Below are positions 27,800-37,304 of a stretch of 64,000 nucleotides of DNA, piece after piece. Position numbers and translations under genes: made by a program. This stretch comes from Iningainema tapete BLCC-T55 (GTDB lineage: Bacteria > Cyanobacteriota > Cyanobacteriia > Cyanobacteriales > Nostocaceae): positions 77,784 through 141,783 of the forward strand of contig NZ_JACXAE010000034.1 in assembly GCF_014698965.1 (NCBI RefSeq), read 5' to 3'. Numbering within the stretch: position 1 is the stretch's first letter; every line of letters begins with the position of its first letter. A model generated the notes under the pieces. It did no database searches and was not told the DNA's origin. It saw nothing but the letters and a program-made list of their open reading frames with translations.

Positions 27800-30700
27800 C
27801 TACATATGCATAAAAAACTTATCATCTCTGGGTTCAACTTCGTCTGTTTTCTTCGGAAACAAATACTTACCAAATTTCGTATACAAAGCAGGTAAAACCA
27901 GCAAAGTTATAGCTGTCGAAGTAAACAACCCGCCAAAAACAACAACTGACAATGGTTGCAAAAGTTCTTGTCCAGGTCCACCTTGAAATACCATTGGCGC
28001 CAAGCCCAAAGCGGAAGTTAAAGCCGTCATCAAAATAGCATTGAGTCGTTCCATTGACCCTTTGTAAATAATATCATTCAACGGCATTCCCTCGGCGAAT
28101 TTACTATTATAATTATCAACCAATAATAAACCGTTACGAGTCGCTACCCCAAACAGGGAAACAAACCCCACTAAAGATGCAACCGAAATAACTCCTCCAG
28201 TTAATGCTACTGCAATTACACCTCCTACCAAACTAATCGGTAAGTTAATCATAATCATGATAGTAGGAGGGATAGATTTCACCGAAAGATACATTAGTAC
28301 CGTAATTGCAACAAATGCGATCGCGCTAAAAACAAGAATATTTTGGGTAGCTCGTTCCTCTGCTTCAAATTGACCTGCATATTGAATAAAATAGCCCGCA
28401 GGTACTTGAATATTTTGTTTAACTTTAGCTTCAATTTCGTTAACAATTGAGCGCATATCTCGACCTTTAGCGTTTGCAGAAACAATTATCAAACGGGAAA
28501 CTTTCTCACGATTTATTGTATTTGGACCAGTCCCATTATCGATTATAGCAATGCTACCTAAAGGAATTTTTTGCCCATTAGGAGTATCAATTAATAAATT
28601 ACTGATCGTTTGCAGATTTTGCCGTGCGTCTGGTTTTAACCACACTATCAGGTCAAAAGATTGTTGATTTTCTAAAACTTGAGAAACGACTTGTCCATTG
28701 AGCGCAGTTTCTATAATGTTAGCTATTTGTCCCACCGAATGCCCGTAACGACTTGAAGCTTCTCTGTCAAATTTAATTTGAACTTGAGGTACAGGAACTT
28801 GTGGTTCAAGGTACAAATCTACAACACCATTAACTGTTTTCATTTGCTCCTCAATTTGCTGCCCAATTTTTCGCAGTTCAGATAAGTCGGAACCAAAAAT
28901 TTTTACAGCGATCGCACTGCGAACCCCAGATAATACTTCATCCATCCGGTGAGAGATAAAACCGCCAACATTTGGTGCCGCACCTGGTATTTTCTCAAAT
29001 TCTTTGCGTAAGTCATTCAGAGTTTTTTCGCGGTTTTTCATTCCCAGAGCAGTTAATTCAATATCAACGTGTGCCACGTTAACACCTGCTGCTTCGGCAT
29101 CTCCAGAAGCGCGTCCCGAACGTGTTTGAATAAATTTGTATCTGCTGTCATTTTTAAGTGCTTCTTCCAACGCATAGCCAGCTTTGGTAGAAGCTTCTAA
29201 TGAGACACCAGGCATTAAGCTCACAGTGTTTACCAAAGTTTGTTCTTGAAACTCTGGTAAAAAAGCTCTACCAAAAGAAGGAATAATTGCGATTGCAGCT
29301 ACTGTTAGAGCTAAAGAAGCACCAATAATTAATATTGAATATCGAGTTGCAAAGTTTAAACAAGAAGCGTAAATACTTTTACATAATCTCGCTAACCAAG
29401 GTTCCCGTTTTGTCCCCCTAACATTAGGTAATAAAATTGCACATAAAGCTGGAGACACTAATATTGATTCTAAACTTGAAACTACAACTACCACCAAATA
29501 AGAAATACCCATTGGTGTAAAAATGCGACCTTCGATACCTGGTAAGGTAAAAATTGGTGAGAAAACAATAATACCAATAATTGTGGCATTAATTAGTGAA
29601 TCACGAACTTCTTCCGAACCTTCAAAAATAATTTCTAATGGAGGTAGTGGGTTATAAGAAGTTTTATTCTCACGCAATCTTCTATAAATATTTTCACTAT
29701 AAACAATTGCGTCATCAATCGCCGTACCAATAGCTACTGCTAAACCTCCTAAAGTCATAGTATTGAGTCCAATACCCAACCAAGAAAGCGTCAGCAATCC
29801 AAATAGCAATGTTAGGAAAAAATTAAGTAAACATACAGCAAGCGTGCGCCAATTCATTAAAAAGGGAATCAGAATTACTGCTGCAATAATGCTACCTTGA
29901 ACTAGTGATGAACGAACGTTTTCAACCGAAGATTCAATATAACTATCTTGGCGGAATGTCGTGGTAACTTTGACTCCTTTAGGCAAACCAGCTTTAATTT
30001 CTTCCATTGCCCCTTCGATCGCACGGCTGACAGTAGGAGTATCAGCAATGGGCTGTTTATTTACCATTAGAATAATTGCTTCTTTGCCGTTAAAACTACC
30101 ATCACCACGTTTAACAGCACCACCAATTTGCACGTCGGCAACATCTTGGAGTCTAACGGGTACTCCATTACGCGAAGTAATAGTTGACTTTTTTAAATCT
30201 TCAATTGATTCAATCCGTCCGATACCTCGAATTAATTTTTCTGTATCTGGCGTAATTAAATAACCACCGGGTGCATTGACATTTGCGGCTTTAGTAGCAT
30301 TTGTAACTTGCTCTAAAGTAACATTAAAAGCGGCTAATTTGACTGGGTCTACTAATACTTGAAATTGGCGTGTTTCCCCGCCATAACTCAATACTTGACT
30401 TACACCCGGAACAGCTAAAAGGCGGTTTGTTACTTGCCAATCAACTATTCGGCGTACTTCCATTAGGTCGATTTTGGATTGGGAATTTTCGCGTTGAGAT
30501 TCGCCTTCTTCGATAGTAAAAGCGTATTGAACAACTAAACCAATGGGCGAACTAGTAGGGGCGATTTGTGGTGTTTCTACTCCCGGTGGCAGCTTACTAG
30601 TAGCTTGTTGCAGGCGTTCGGTGACTAGTTGACGTGCTTGGTAAATATCTGTTCCCAAATTAAATATTACCTTGACCGCAGAAATACCTGCTGCGCTTGA

Positions 30701-30952
30701 AGAACGAACTGCGGTGACTCCCGGTGTTCCATTAATAGCACTTTCTATCGGTAAAGTTACTAAAGATTCTAATTCTTCTGGCGCCAGTCCGGGAGCTTCG
30801 GTTTGAATTTCAACTTGTGGTGGTGCAAAGGCTGGGAGTACATCCAACGGCATCTGGGGAATAACGTAAAATGTCCAGAGCGAAATAATAACTGTAGCCA
30901 AGACGACGAGCCAACGTCGGTCAATTACCCACCTTACAATGTTTCCAAGCAT
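27800..30952 (-). CDS. Heavy-metal efflux RND pump, second copy (HME family)
   Basis: 1050 residues with the same architecture as 19678-22797 and long shared motifs (LEPQVPVPQVQIKFDREASS, GFISHRMDEVLSGVRSAIAV). TM4 carries AIDDAIVYSENIYRRLREN (near residue 412), retaining the Asp pair. A short insertion in the first periplasmic loop (EEGESQRENSQSKID, about residues 146-160) is not in the other pump. It lies downstream of the adaptor gene 31114-32835 and was originally about 27 bp from it; a 126-bp MITE now separates them. Expected to form a tripartite exporter with that adaptor; no outer-membrane factor is encoded in the window. Confidence 0.9.
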   Translation of the reverse strand: MLGNIVRWVIDRRWLVVLATVIISLWTFYVIPQMPLDVLPAFAPPQVEIQTEAPGLAPEELESLVTLPIESAINGTPGVTAVRSSSAAGISAVKVIFNLGTDIYQARQLVTERLQQATSKLPPGVETPQIAPTSSPIGLVVQYAFTIEEGESQRENSQSKIDLMEVRRIVDWQVTNRLLAVPGVSQVLSYGGETRQFQVLVDPVKLAAFNVTLEQVTNATKAANVNAPGGYLITPDTEKLIRGIGRIESIEDLKKSTITSRNGVPVRLQDVADVQIGGAVKRGDGSFNGKEAIILMVNKQPIADTPTVSRAIEGAMEEIKAGLPKGVKVTTTFRQDSYIESSVENVRSSLVQGSIIAAVILIPFLMNWRTLAVCLLNFFLTLLFGLLTLSWLGIGLNTMTLGGLAVAIGTAIDDAIVYSENIYRRLRENKTSYNPLPPLEIIFEGSEEVRDSLINATIIGIIVFSPIFTLPGIEGRIFTPMGISYLVVVVVSSLESILVSPALCAILLPNVRGTKREPWLARLCKSIYASCLNFATRYSILIIGASLALTVAAIAIIPSFGRAFLPEFQEQTLVNTVSLMPGVSLEASTKAGYALEEALKNDSRYKFIQTRSGRASGDAEAAGVNVAHVDIELTALGMKNREKTLNDLRKEFEKIPGAAPNVGGFISHRMDEVLSGVRSAIAVKIFGSDLSELRKIGQQIEEQMKTVNGVVDLYLEPQVPVPQVQIKFDREASSRYGHSVGQIANIIETALNGQVVSQVLENQQSFDLIVWLKPDARQNLQTISNLLIDTPNGQKIPLGSIAIIDNGTGPNTINREKVSRLIIVSANAKGRDMRSIVNEIEAKVKQNIQVPAGYFIQYAGQFEAEERATQNILVFSAIAFVAITVLMYLSVKSIPPTIMIMINLPISLVGGVIAVALTGGVISVASLVGFVSLFGVATRNGLLLVDNYNSKFAEGMPLNDIIYKGSMERLNAILMTALTSALGLAPMVFQGGPGQELLQPLSVVVFGGLFTSTAITLLVLPALYTKFGKYLFPKKTDEVEPRDDKFFMHM

Positions 30953-30989
30953 TATTTTATATTTTAAATTTTGAATTATTTCTGGTCTT

Positions 30990-31115
30990 AGGGCAAACGC
31001 ATATAAATTCTGGATGCCTTACATAGCAGGGGTTTCATCAAACTATAAGCATAAATACTGTTATAGCTGAAGCCCTTACGCAGTGGGTATTTCAAAAATT
31101 AGATGCGTTTGCCCT
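30990..31115. mobile_element. 126-bp MITE with 13-bp terminal inverted repeats and 12-bp target duplication
   Basis: The ends AGGGCAAACGCAT (30990-31002) and ATGCGTTTGCCCT (31103-31115) are exact inverted repeats. The 12-bp ATTTCTGGTCTT directly flanks both sides (30978-30989 and 31116-31127), a clean target-site duplication. The element sits at the stop codon of the adaptor gene and has no coding capacity. The same end sequence reappears at 40672-40686. Confidence 0.88.
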
Positions 31116-32835
31116 ATTTCTGGTCTTCTTTATCTGTTAATGAGGCCAAATGCGACGCAGCTGGATGTTTGGAGTTGTTGATATGAACTTCTGGTTCTGT
31201 CTCATATCTAACTAGGTCGAATTGGGAATTTCCCTCCATCGCCAAACGAGGTTGAGTACGACGACCTGCGATAAAGCCAAATGCCAGTAAAATTCCAGCA
31301 CCAGGTATTAACCAAAACCACGGCAAAGGCAACTCACTTTTGTTTTCTGCCTTAACTGCGTCTTCACTATTTCCCTCTTCGCCGTGGTCGTGTCCCTCTT
31401 CTTTCTTACTTCCACCACGTAAAGACTGAGCGTAAAGTTGTGGCGCACGCTGGGTAACAATCATATCACCTTCAAACAAACCAGTCTTCACCTCAACCGT
31501 GTCACCATTCGTTTGCCCTAAAGTAACTTCTGCTGCTTGGTATGCATTGCCATTTTGTACGTAGACAATTTTTTTACCATTGGCATCAACCACAGCCGTT
31601 GCAGGTATTGCTAAGGTAGGTACGGATTGTTCACCTGTCAATACTTGCAGTTCGGCGAACATTCCGGGTTTGAGTTGTCCTTTTGGGTTATCCACTGCGG
31701 CTTGTACTGGTACAATCCGTGTTTCTCCTTGTACTACTGTACCAATTCGGGTAATTCGTCCAGAAAAGCTGCGGTCAGGTAAACTAGACACTTTCAAATT
31801 CACCCTTTGACCAATTTTTACTTTATCTAAATCTTTTTCATAAATATTCGCCGTGGCAAATACCCGACTATCGTTAACAATAGTCATCAATCTACCACCT
31901 GCATCGTTAAAAGTTTGACCAATAGTAACTTCACGGTCGGCAATTTTACCGGAAATTGGAGCCGTCACTGTCACTAATCCTTTGGAGTTGGGACGGTTTC
32001 CTAATTGTTGCAGCCGAGTGTTATACGTAGATTGACTGAGCCTGAAACGTTCCTGTGCTACTTGAACGGCTGACTGGGCACGTTTCAGTTGTGCCTCAGC
32101 TTCAATCACATCCCGTTGGCTGTTAGCGGATGTGAGTTTAGCTCTAGCTTCCGCCAGTTGAGTTTGAGATTCTAGAGCATTGCGACGCGGGAGAGCGCCA
32201 GCATCGGCTAACTGTGTATCTTTATTGTATTTTTCTTGAGAAAATGCTACTAGGCTTTGGGCTTGCGCTATCTCAGCTTGGGCTATCTGCAAATATCGCT
32301 CTCTATTTTGTTGAGCCAATCTTAAATCTGCTTGGGCTTGTTGTATTGAAGCGATCGCATCCGCACGTTTTTCTTGGGAGGTGACGCGCAACTCTACCAA
32401 GCTAGGACTTGTGACGACGGCAACAGGTTGACCTTTTGTGACTATTGCACCAGGTTCTACCAACAACTCTACTACTTTTGCCTCAGTAATTGGAGTCGTT
32501 ACTTCTACTTTTTGACTGGGTAAAGTTTCAATTTGTCCGGTACTTTTTATACCAAGGGCGAGAGGTTGGCGCTTTACGGGTTCGACTTTAATTCCTAATC
32601 GTTGGGCAGTTTCTGCATCAACATTAACTGGACTATTTGCGTCGCCTCCAGCTTGAAACGAACTTGCACCACTGTGATCGTGTCCAGCACCAGCCAACAC
32701 AACGCTGGGACTCGCTAACACTAGCAAGCTCAGAAGCGTGCAAGAAATGTAACTAATCGCTGTAGGTTGTTGAAGACGGTTAGAGATTCTCATCACTAAA
32801 AATATCCTTGACTTACTAGATTGTCGCTTGGACAT
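31114..32835 (-). CDS. RND efflux periplasmic adaptor (CusB/CzcB family)
   Basis: 573 residues: an N-terminal signal/anchor (about residues 25-48), the His-containing GAGHDHSGASSFQAGG, a barrel-sandwich domain split by a long coiled-coil hairpin rich in A/Q/R/E (about residues 135-270), then beta-barrel and membrane-proximal domains (ITRIGTVVQGETRIVPVQAA). A His/Glu segment (EEGHDHGEEGN) precedes an unusual C-terminal TM helix (WFWLIPGAGILLAFGFIAG, about residues 505-525). It should link the RND pump to an outer-membrane channel. The stop codon TAG lies on the junction of the MITE insertion. An ATTTCAT repeat lies 112 bp upstream. Confidence 0.88.
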   Translation of the reverse strand: MSKRQSSKSRIFLVMRISNRLQQPTAISYISCTLLSLLVLASPSVVLAGAGHDHSGASSFQAGGDANSPVNVDAETAQRLGIKVEPVKRQPLALGIKSTGQIETLPSQKVEVTTPITEAKVVELLVEPGAIVTKGQPVAVVTSPSLVELRVTSQEKRADAIASIQQAQADLRLAQQNRERYLQIAQAEIAQAQSLVAFSQEKYNKDTQLADAGALPRRNALESQTQLAEARAKLTSANSQRDVIEAEAQLKRAQSAVQVAQERFRLSQSTYNTRLQQLGNRPNSKGLVTVTAPISGKIADREVTIGQTFNDAGGRLMTIVNDSRVFATANIYEKDLDKVKIGQRVNLKVSSLPDRSFSGRITRIGTVVQGETRIVPVQAAVDNPKGQLKPGMFAELQVLTGEQSVPTLAIPATAVVDANGKKIVYVQNGNAYQAAEVTLGQTNGDTVEVKTGLFEGDMIVTQRAPQLYAQSLRGGSKKEEGHDHGEEGNSEDAVKAENKSELPLPWFWLIPGAGILLAFGFIAGRRTQPRLAMEGNSQFDLVRYETEPEVHINNSKHPAASHLASLTDKEDQK

Positions 32836-32946
32836 TGGCGTTCCAAGCGGAATTTAGGAGAGCGGTTTTGGTAGATAGGGGTTTGACTCGGGGAAGTTAT
32901 TCCTGGAGTAAACTCAACCACTTACTTTACAGTTTTTCACATAGAG

Positions 32947-32964
32947 ATGAAATTGGCATGAAAT
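32947..32964 (-). promoter_or_regulatory. RppA-type direct repeat upstream of the adaptor-RND operon
   Basis: ATGAAAT at 32947-32953 and 32958-32964, perfect. It would drive the adaptor, the second RND pump and possibly the sigma factor. Confidence 0.7.
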
Positions 32965-33026
32965 TAAGAAGCATCCCACTAAAAATTTGACTTCTTTAAG
33001 CGCTACCGCGTTTCAAGTTTATCATT

Positions 33027-34035
33027 TTAATCTTGAAAAGGTCTGCGGAAGCGATTCTCCAGTCGATCCCAGTGCATAATTACCTTATTTCCTCTCTGTT
33101 GTTGTTGCTCTGCCCACATTGATAACCAATCAAGGCAAGAATGGTCAATATAAGCTAATTTCTCAAGGTGAACATACAACTCAGTATTTGCTGGCATTTG
33201 TTCTAAAATAGAAGCCAGCTTTGGCAACCGCTGCTGCCGAAAGTAGACTTTCTGCACTGGCAATAAAGGCGATTGCGATCGCGGATATGAGAATCTGTGG
33301 ATTTAGCAAATGAATCAAGTTTACAGGCGTTGGCACTTGAATTGCTTCGGTTATAGAAGATACGTTAACATAGGGAATTGACAGATGGAGCAAGTTGGCT
33401 ATAGTGCTGGCAACCACTACAGAAATTAATGCTCCGGGTAGTAATTTCAATCTTCGCGGCTTGAATTTATCCCACAGTAGAAGCATGAGCAAGGTAGTAA
33501 CACCGATAAAAGCCGCCATCAAATGGCTAACGTTGTCATAGTCAAAAAAAGTATGATAAACAGATATGGGAATCGAAATTAGATTCTCAATTCCAGTAGC
33601 ACGCGGCTTTTCTTTAAGCATTACATGGAATTGGGAAGCGAAAATTAGTACGCCAATACCTGCAAGCATCCCATAAATAACTGCTGGAGATATGGCGCGG
33701 AATATCTTACCAAACTTGAATACTCCCGCTAGCAACTGTATCAGACCTGCTAAGAGTATAACCGAACCAAGCATTTCGATACCGTTGTTCCGAACTAGTT
33801 CCGCAACAATAACCGCTAGCCCAGCGGCTGGACCACTGACTTGCAATGGGGAACCGGAAATAGCCCCGACAACTATTCCACCAATTATTCCTGTCACCAA
33901 ACCACGAGCCGGAGGAACTCCCGAAGCGATCGCAATTCCCATTGACAGCGGAAGAGCAACGAGAAATACAACAATAGACGCTAGTATATCTTTGCTCAAA
34001 GAGCCTTTATGTTTAATACTTTCAAGCTTTCTCAT
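33027..34035 (-). pseudogene. SulP-family anion transporter with internal deletion
   Basis: The N-terminal 284-codon frame (33181-34035) is a SulP/BicA-like transporter: LSKDILASIVVFLVALPLSM, PPARGLVTGIIGGIVVGAIS, and up to the TM8 region SAESLLSAAAV. It then runs straight into sequence that, one frame over (33027-33232), encodes the C-terminal STAS-like end LPKLASILEQMPANTELYVH ... AYIDHSCLDWLS. The roughly 180 residues normally between these points are missing and the join is out of frame, so the gene is inactivated. An intact form would carry bicarbonate or sulfate. It has its own operator at 34310. Confidence 0.85.
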
Positions 34036-34309
34036 GATTAAATTTCAGATCAACTAATTTGTCTACTTCCGTCTTTGCATTAAAGCAAGTAGTGCTGTGT
34101 ACGCTTTCTTTAATGACTTAAATAAGCAAGTTAATTACCCATTCCCAAACCTATATTTTTGATTTAGTGCAGGTAAGAAATATCTTTTATAATTAAAACT
34201 TGCCGGTTTTAATCAGTATTAAAATCACTCAAACCAGAAAAATTTATCCAAATAATTGGGTTTTTTAACTGACTAAAATTACTTACTCTATACAGTTTTA
34301 CAAGTATTG

Positions 34310-34327
34310 ATGAAATTAGGATGAAAT
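34310..34327 (-). promoter_or_regulatory. RppA-type direct repeat upstream of the SulP relic
   Basis: ATGAAAT at 34310-34316 and 34321-34327, perfect; TATAGA lies 17 nt downstream in the minus sense. It is 275 bp from the start of the SulP frame. Confidence 0.65.
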
Positions 34328-34406
34328 TTCAGCAGATCTGAAAATATTAATTTAGAGGATAAGTTTTTTGAACATAAAAGTGTTGATTGTTTATAAATTT
34401 ATATAG

Positions 34407-34504
34407 AGCAATCCCATATGATTTGTGAAAATTCACGGTGTTCAGATTCCCGACTTTTTTAAGAAGTCGGGAATCTAACTTTTCACGAATGATTTAGGAC
34501 TGCT
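34407..34504. mobile_element. MITE-like element (about 98 bp) with long hairpin
   Basis: Outer ends AGCAATCC (34407) and GGACTGCT (34497-34504) are part of an imperfect inverted repeat of about 25 bp (through GTGAAAA / TTTTCAC). The core is a perfect 13-bp stem AGATTCCCGACTT (34444-34456) / AAGTCGGGAATCT (34464-34476). ATAG lies on both flanks (34403 and 34505), a possible 4-bp duplication. Confidence 0.65.
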
Positions 34505-34666
34505 ATAGCATTTCTAAATAAAAAAATACTCAGCAGTGCTGAGTATACTCGCTTTTTACCTGAAATTTGAGACATCGTAACTGTGGGCAACGAAAACTTG
34601 GGCTTGTTGAGAACGTTGACGCGCAAGTCCTAAAGCATTGACAACACTTATTGTAGTGATTCCTAA

Positions 34667-36661
34667 TTAATGTGGTCGCTGAAGATTGTCTTGATTTTCA
34701 ATCTGTACAGGTGCAGTAGATATTGGCTGCTTATGGTTATCGAGATGAATCTCGGTTTCGGTTTCATAAGTTACAGCCTCTTGAGGAACACCTGCTGTTG
34801 CCAGCAAACCCTTACGACGACCTGACAATAAATTACTAGCCCAAAAAGCGATCGCAGTAACGAAAGAACCTCCTCCTCCTGCAATCAACCACAGAGGTAT
34901 GGGAAAATTATTAGCTTTAACCTCAGTCTCTTCTTCATGTGCATGTTCTTCTTCACCGTGATTATCCCCCTCTTTTTTCTTACTTCCACCCCGTAAAGAC
35001 TGTGCATATAATTGTGGCGATCGTTGAGTAACTATCATATCACCTTCAAACAAACCAGTTTTCACCTCCACCATATCCCCAGAGGTTTGCCCTAAAGTAA
35101 CTTCAGTTGGTTGAAAGGCGTTACCATTTTGCACGTAGATTAATTTTTTACCATTGGCATCAACTATAGCCGAAGTGGGAATTGCTAATAAAGACGAAGC
35201 AGTTTTGTCGGTGATTACCTCTAATTGAGCAAACATTCCCGGTTTGAGCGAACCGCTAGAATTATTTAGTTCGGCTTGTACGGGTACAACTCTTGTTTCC
35301 CCTTGTACAGCTGTACCAATCTGTGCAATTCTGCCTTCAAAAGTTTGGTTAGGTAAGGAAGCAACTTTTACTCTTACCCTTTGACCATTTTTCACTTTGT
35401 CTAAATCTTTTTCATAAATATTTGCTACGGCAAATACACGACCGTCGTTTACAATCATCATTAGTTTGCCCCCTGCATCTTGCAGCGATTGACCTTGGCT
35501 AACATTGCGATCAGCAACTGTACCAGAAATGGGAGCAGTGATTGTCACCAATCCTTTGGCATTCGCGGTAGTTCCCAGTTGTTGCAAGCGTGTTTCATAC
35601 GTATTTTTACTGAGGCTAAGTCGAGATTGTGCTACCTCAACATCCGATTGGGCGCGTTTTAGTTGTGCTTGTGCTTCCAAAACATCCCGTCGGGTTTCTA
35701 CTCTTTTCAGTTGCGCTTGTACTTCTGCTACGCGAGATTGAGAATTTCGTAATTCCCGCAAGGGTAAGTCTACTTCAGCACGTTTGACTTCACTTTCAGC
35801 TTGAACTACTTGGGGGAGACTTTTTGCTCTGGCGAGTTCCGCTTTTGCCCTTTCCAGTTTGGCTTGTGACTCTAGCATCTGCCGTCTTGGTAGTGCTCCT
35901 TTCTCAACCAGTTCTTGATCTCGGTCATATTGCTCTTGGGCAACAGCAACTTCCGTAGTGGCTTGGGCGATTTCGGCATTAGCGATTTGCTGTTGACGTT
36001 TGAGGTTTTCTTGAGCGACTTTTAAGACTCCGCGCTGATTTACCAAAGCCAAGTCCCGATTATACTGTGCTTGTGCTGCATTAAGTTGCGCGAGCGCTTG
36101 TGCTATTTCGGCATCAGATATTTGTTGCTGACGCTCTAGATTTTCTTTGGCTAATTTTAAATCCGCTTGTGCCTTTTGCATAGCAGCTTGGGCATCCGCC
36201 TGTTTTTCAAGGGAACCCACGCGCAATTCTACCAACTCAGGTGAGGCGACAACAGCAACGGGCTGACCTTTTTTGACTTTACTACCTGGTTTTACTAATA
36301 ACTCAACTACTTTACTTGTTAGGGGTGCAGTCACCTCAACTTTTTGGTCTGGTAAAGTTTCAATCTGTCCTGTAGTTTTAATACCAACATCTAGCTGCTG
36401 CTTTTTCACTGGATAGAGTTTAATTCCTAACCGTTGGGCAGTTTCCGCATCAACCTCAACAGGACCACCTGTTTCTCCTCCTCCCTGAAATGAACTTGCA
36501 CCACTATGGTCGTGTCCTGCACCTGCTAATACAGTCGTGGGAGTGACCAGCAGCAAACTAATTATTGTCGCTGCGGGAGTTGATAGTAACAGCAAGCTTA
36601 AAATTACACCAGATATATAACATGTTGTAGTAGGTAATTGGGGACGCACAGAGTAAGGCAT
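34667..36661 (-). CDS. RND efflux periplasmic adaptor, second copy, extended coiled coil
   Basis: 664 residues, homologous to 31114-32835 along its length (GAGHDHSGASSFQ, QRLGIKLYPVKKQQLDVGIK, the C-terminal His/Glu tail and TM helix). The coiled-coil hairpin is about 90 residues longer: it contains repeated units such as ENLERQQQISDAEIAQALAQ and ENLKRQQQIANAEIAQATTE, a visible internal duplication. A longer hairpin changes the reach toward the outer-membrane channel. There is no adjacent pump; downstream is the SulP relic. It may pair with the RND pump at 19678-22797. An operator repeat lies 125 bp upstream. Confidence 0.87.
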   Translation of the reverse strand: MPYSVRPQLPTTTCYISGVILSLLLLSTPAATIISLLLVTPTTVLAGAGHDHSGASSFQGGGETGGPVEVDAETAQRLGIKLYPVKKQQLDVGIKTTGQIETLPDQKVEVTAPLTSKVVELLVKPGSKVKKGQPVAVVASPELVELRVGSLEKQADAQAAMQKAQADLKLAKENLERQQQISDAEIAQALAQLNAAQAQYNRDLALVNQRGVLKVAQENLKRQQQIANAEIAQATTEVAVAQEQYDRDQELVEKGALPRRQMLESQAKLERAKAELARAKSLPQVVQAESEVKRAEVDLPLRELRNSQSRVAEVQAQLKRVETRRDVLEAQAQLKRAQSDVEVAQSRLSLSKNTYETRLQQLGTTANAKGLVTITAPISGTVADRNVSQGQSLQDAGGKLMMIVNDGRVFAVANIYEKDLDKVKNGQRVRVKVASLPNQTFEGRIAQIGTAVQGETRVVPVQAELNNSSGSLKPGMFAQLEVITDKTASSLLAIPTSAIVDANGKKLIYVQNGNAFQPTEVTLGQTSGDMVEVKTGLFEGDMIVTQRSPQLYAQSLRGGSKKKEGDNHGEEEHAHEEETEVKANNFPIPLWLIAGGGGSFVTAIAFWASNLLSGRRKGLLATAGVPQEAVTYETETEIHLDNHKQPISTAPVQIENQDNLQRPH

Positions 36662-36785
36662 AGGGATAATAGTTTTTAAATAGGTGGAAAGTAATAGCGA
36701 ACAAGTGCTTACGTATAAATCATTACATTAGTTTTGCTTACTAATTGGTGTTTTTTGCACTCAACTACCAGTTTCACACCTAAAG

Positions 36786-36803
36786 ATGAAATTAGCATGA
36801 AAT
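36786..36803 (-). promoter_or_regulatory. RppA-type direct repeat upstream of the second adaptor
   Basis: ATGAAAT at 36786-36792 and 36797-36803, perfect, 125 bp before the start codon. Confidence 0.7.
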
Positions 36804-36884
36804 TTAGGGCAGGCGCACTCACTTTATTTAATCTATCTTGCCAACGCTGTTTAATTAGTTTTGAATAAGCAACTCGCTAAATTG

Positions 36885-36930
36885 ATACTGCCCGACTCAA
36901 CTTCTAATGAAGGAAGTTGAGGGGCAGTAT
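36885..36930. repeat. Near-perfect palindromic hairpin
   Basis: ATACTGCCC and CTCAACTTC on the left match GAAGTTGAG and GGGCAGTAT on the right around a short loop (TAATGAAG). A stem of about 18 bp; role unknown, possibly terminator or small element. Confidence 0.55.
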
Positions 36931-37115
36931 TGTTTAGATCAACGAAACACTCTCCTAAAGCTTAATACACCAAATTTCCTGTACCGCGTAACTAACGTAA
37001 AGAGTTTATCCCTCTTCTGTCACTCTCCGAGTTCAAGAAATAATAAATCAGCAGAATTAACCAGAAGAGTAAAGGCTCTCCCGTACTTAGGGTGATAAAT
37101 TTTATTAATCTCTTA

Positions 37116-37190
37116 GTAGGTTGGTTGAGCAGAGCGAAACCCAACGATTTCAAACTAACTGGTTGGGTTTCGTTCCTCAACCCAACCTAC
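37116..37190. repeat. 75-bp inverted-repeat element
   Basis: Ends with GTAGGTTGG (37116-37124) and CCAACCTAC (37182-37190). The two arms extend through GAAACCCAAC / GTTGGGTTTC. A common interspersed repeat type in cyanobacterial intergenic DNA. Confidence 0.65.
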
Positions 37191-37236
37191 AAGCATTACT
37201 AAAATTAAATTAATGCGATCGCTTAGATCACAAATG

Positions 37237-37292
37237 ATAAGCTTTCCAAAACGTCTAACTCTAAAACTAATTACACGCTTTGGAAAGCTTAT
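37237..37292. repeat. Hairpin element, 18-bp arms
   Basis: ATAAGCTTTCCAAAACGT and ACGCTTTGGAAAGCTTAT are inverted copies with one mismatch. It sits directly downstream of the frameshifted Tat-protein gene and may act as its terminator. A partial relative lies near 40515-40570. Confidence 0.6.
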
Positions 37293-37304
37293 GCTCAATT
37301 TACT

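Larger units (their letters stand above)
34036..34666. other. Intergenic region with operator and MITE
   Basis: Holds the operator repeat at 34310-34327 and the small inverted-repeat element at 34407-34504. The rest is AT-rich and shows no gene. Confidence 0.5.
36662..37304. other. Intergenic repeats between adaptor and Tat-protein gene
   Basis: This 0.64-kb region is filled with inverted-repeat elements: operator at 36786, hairpin at 36885-36930, repeat at 37116-37190 and hairpin at 37237-37292. Short reading frames here are not credible genes. Confidence 0.5.
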
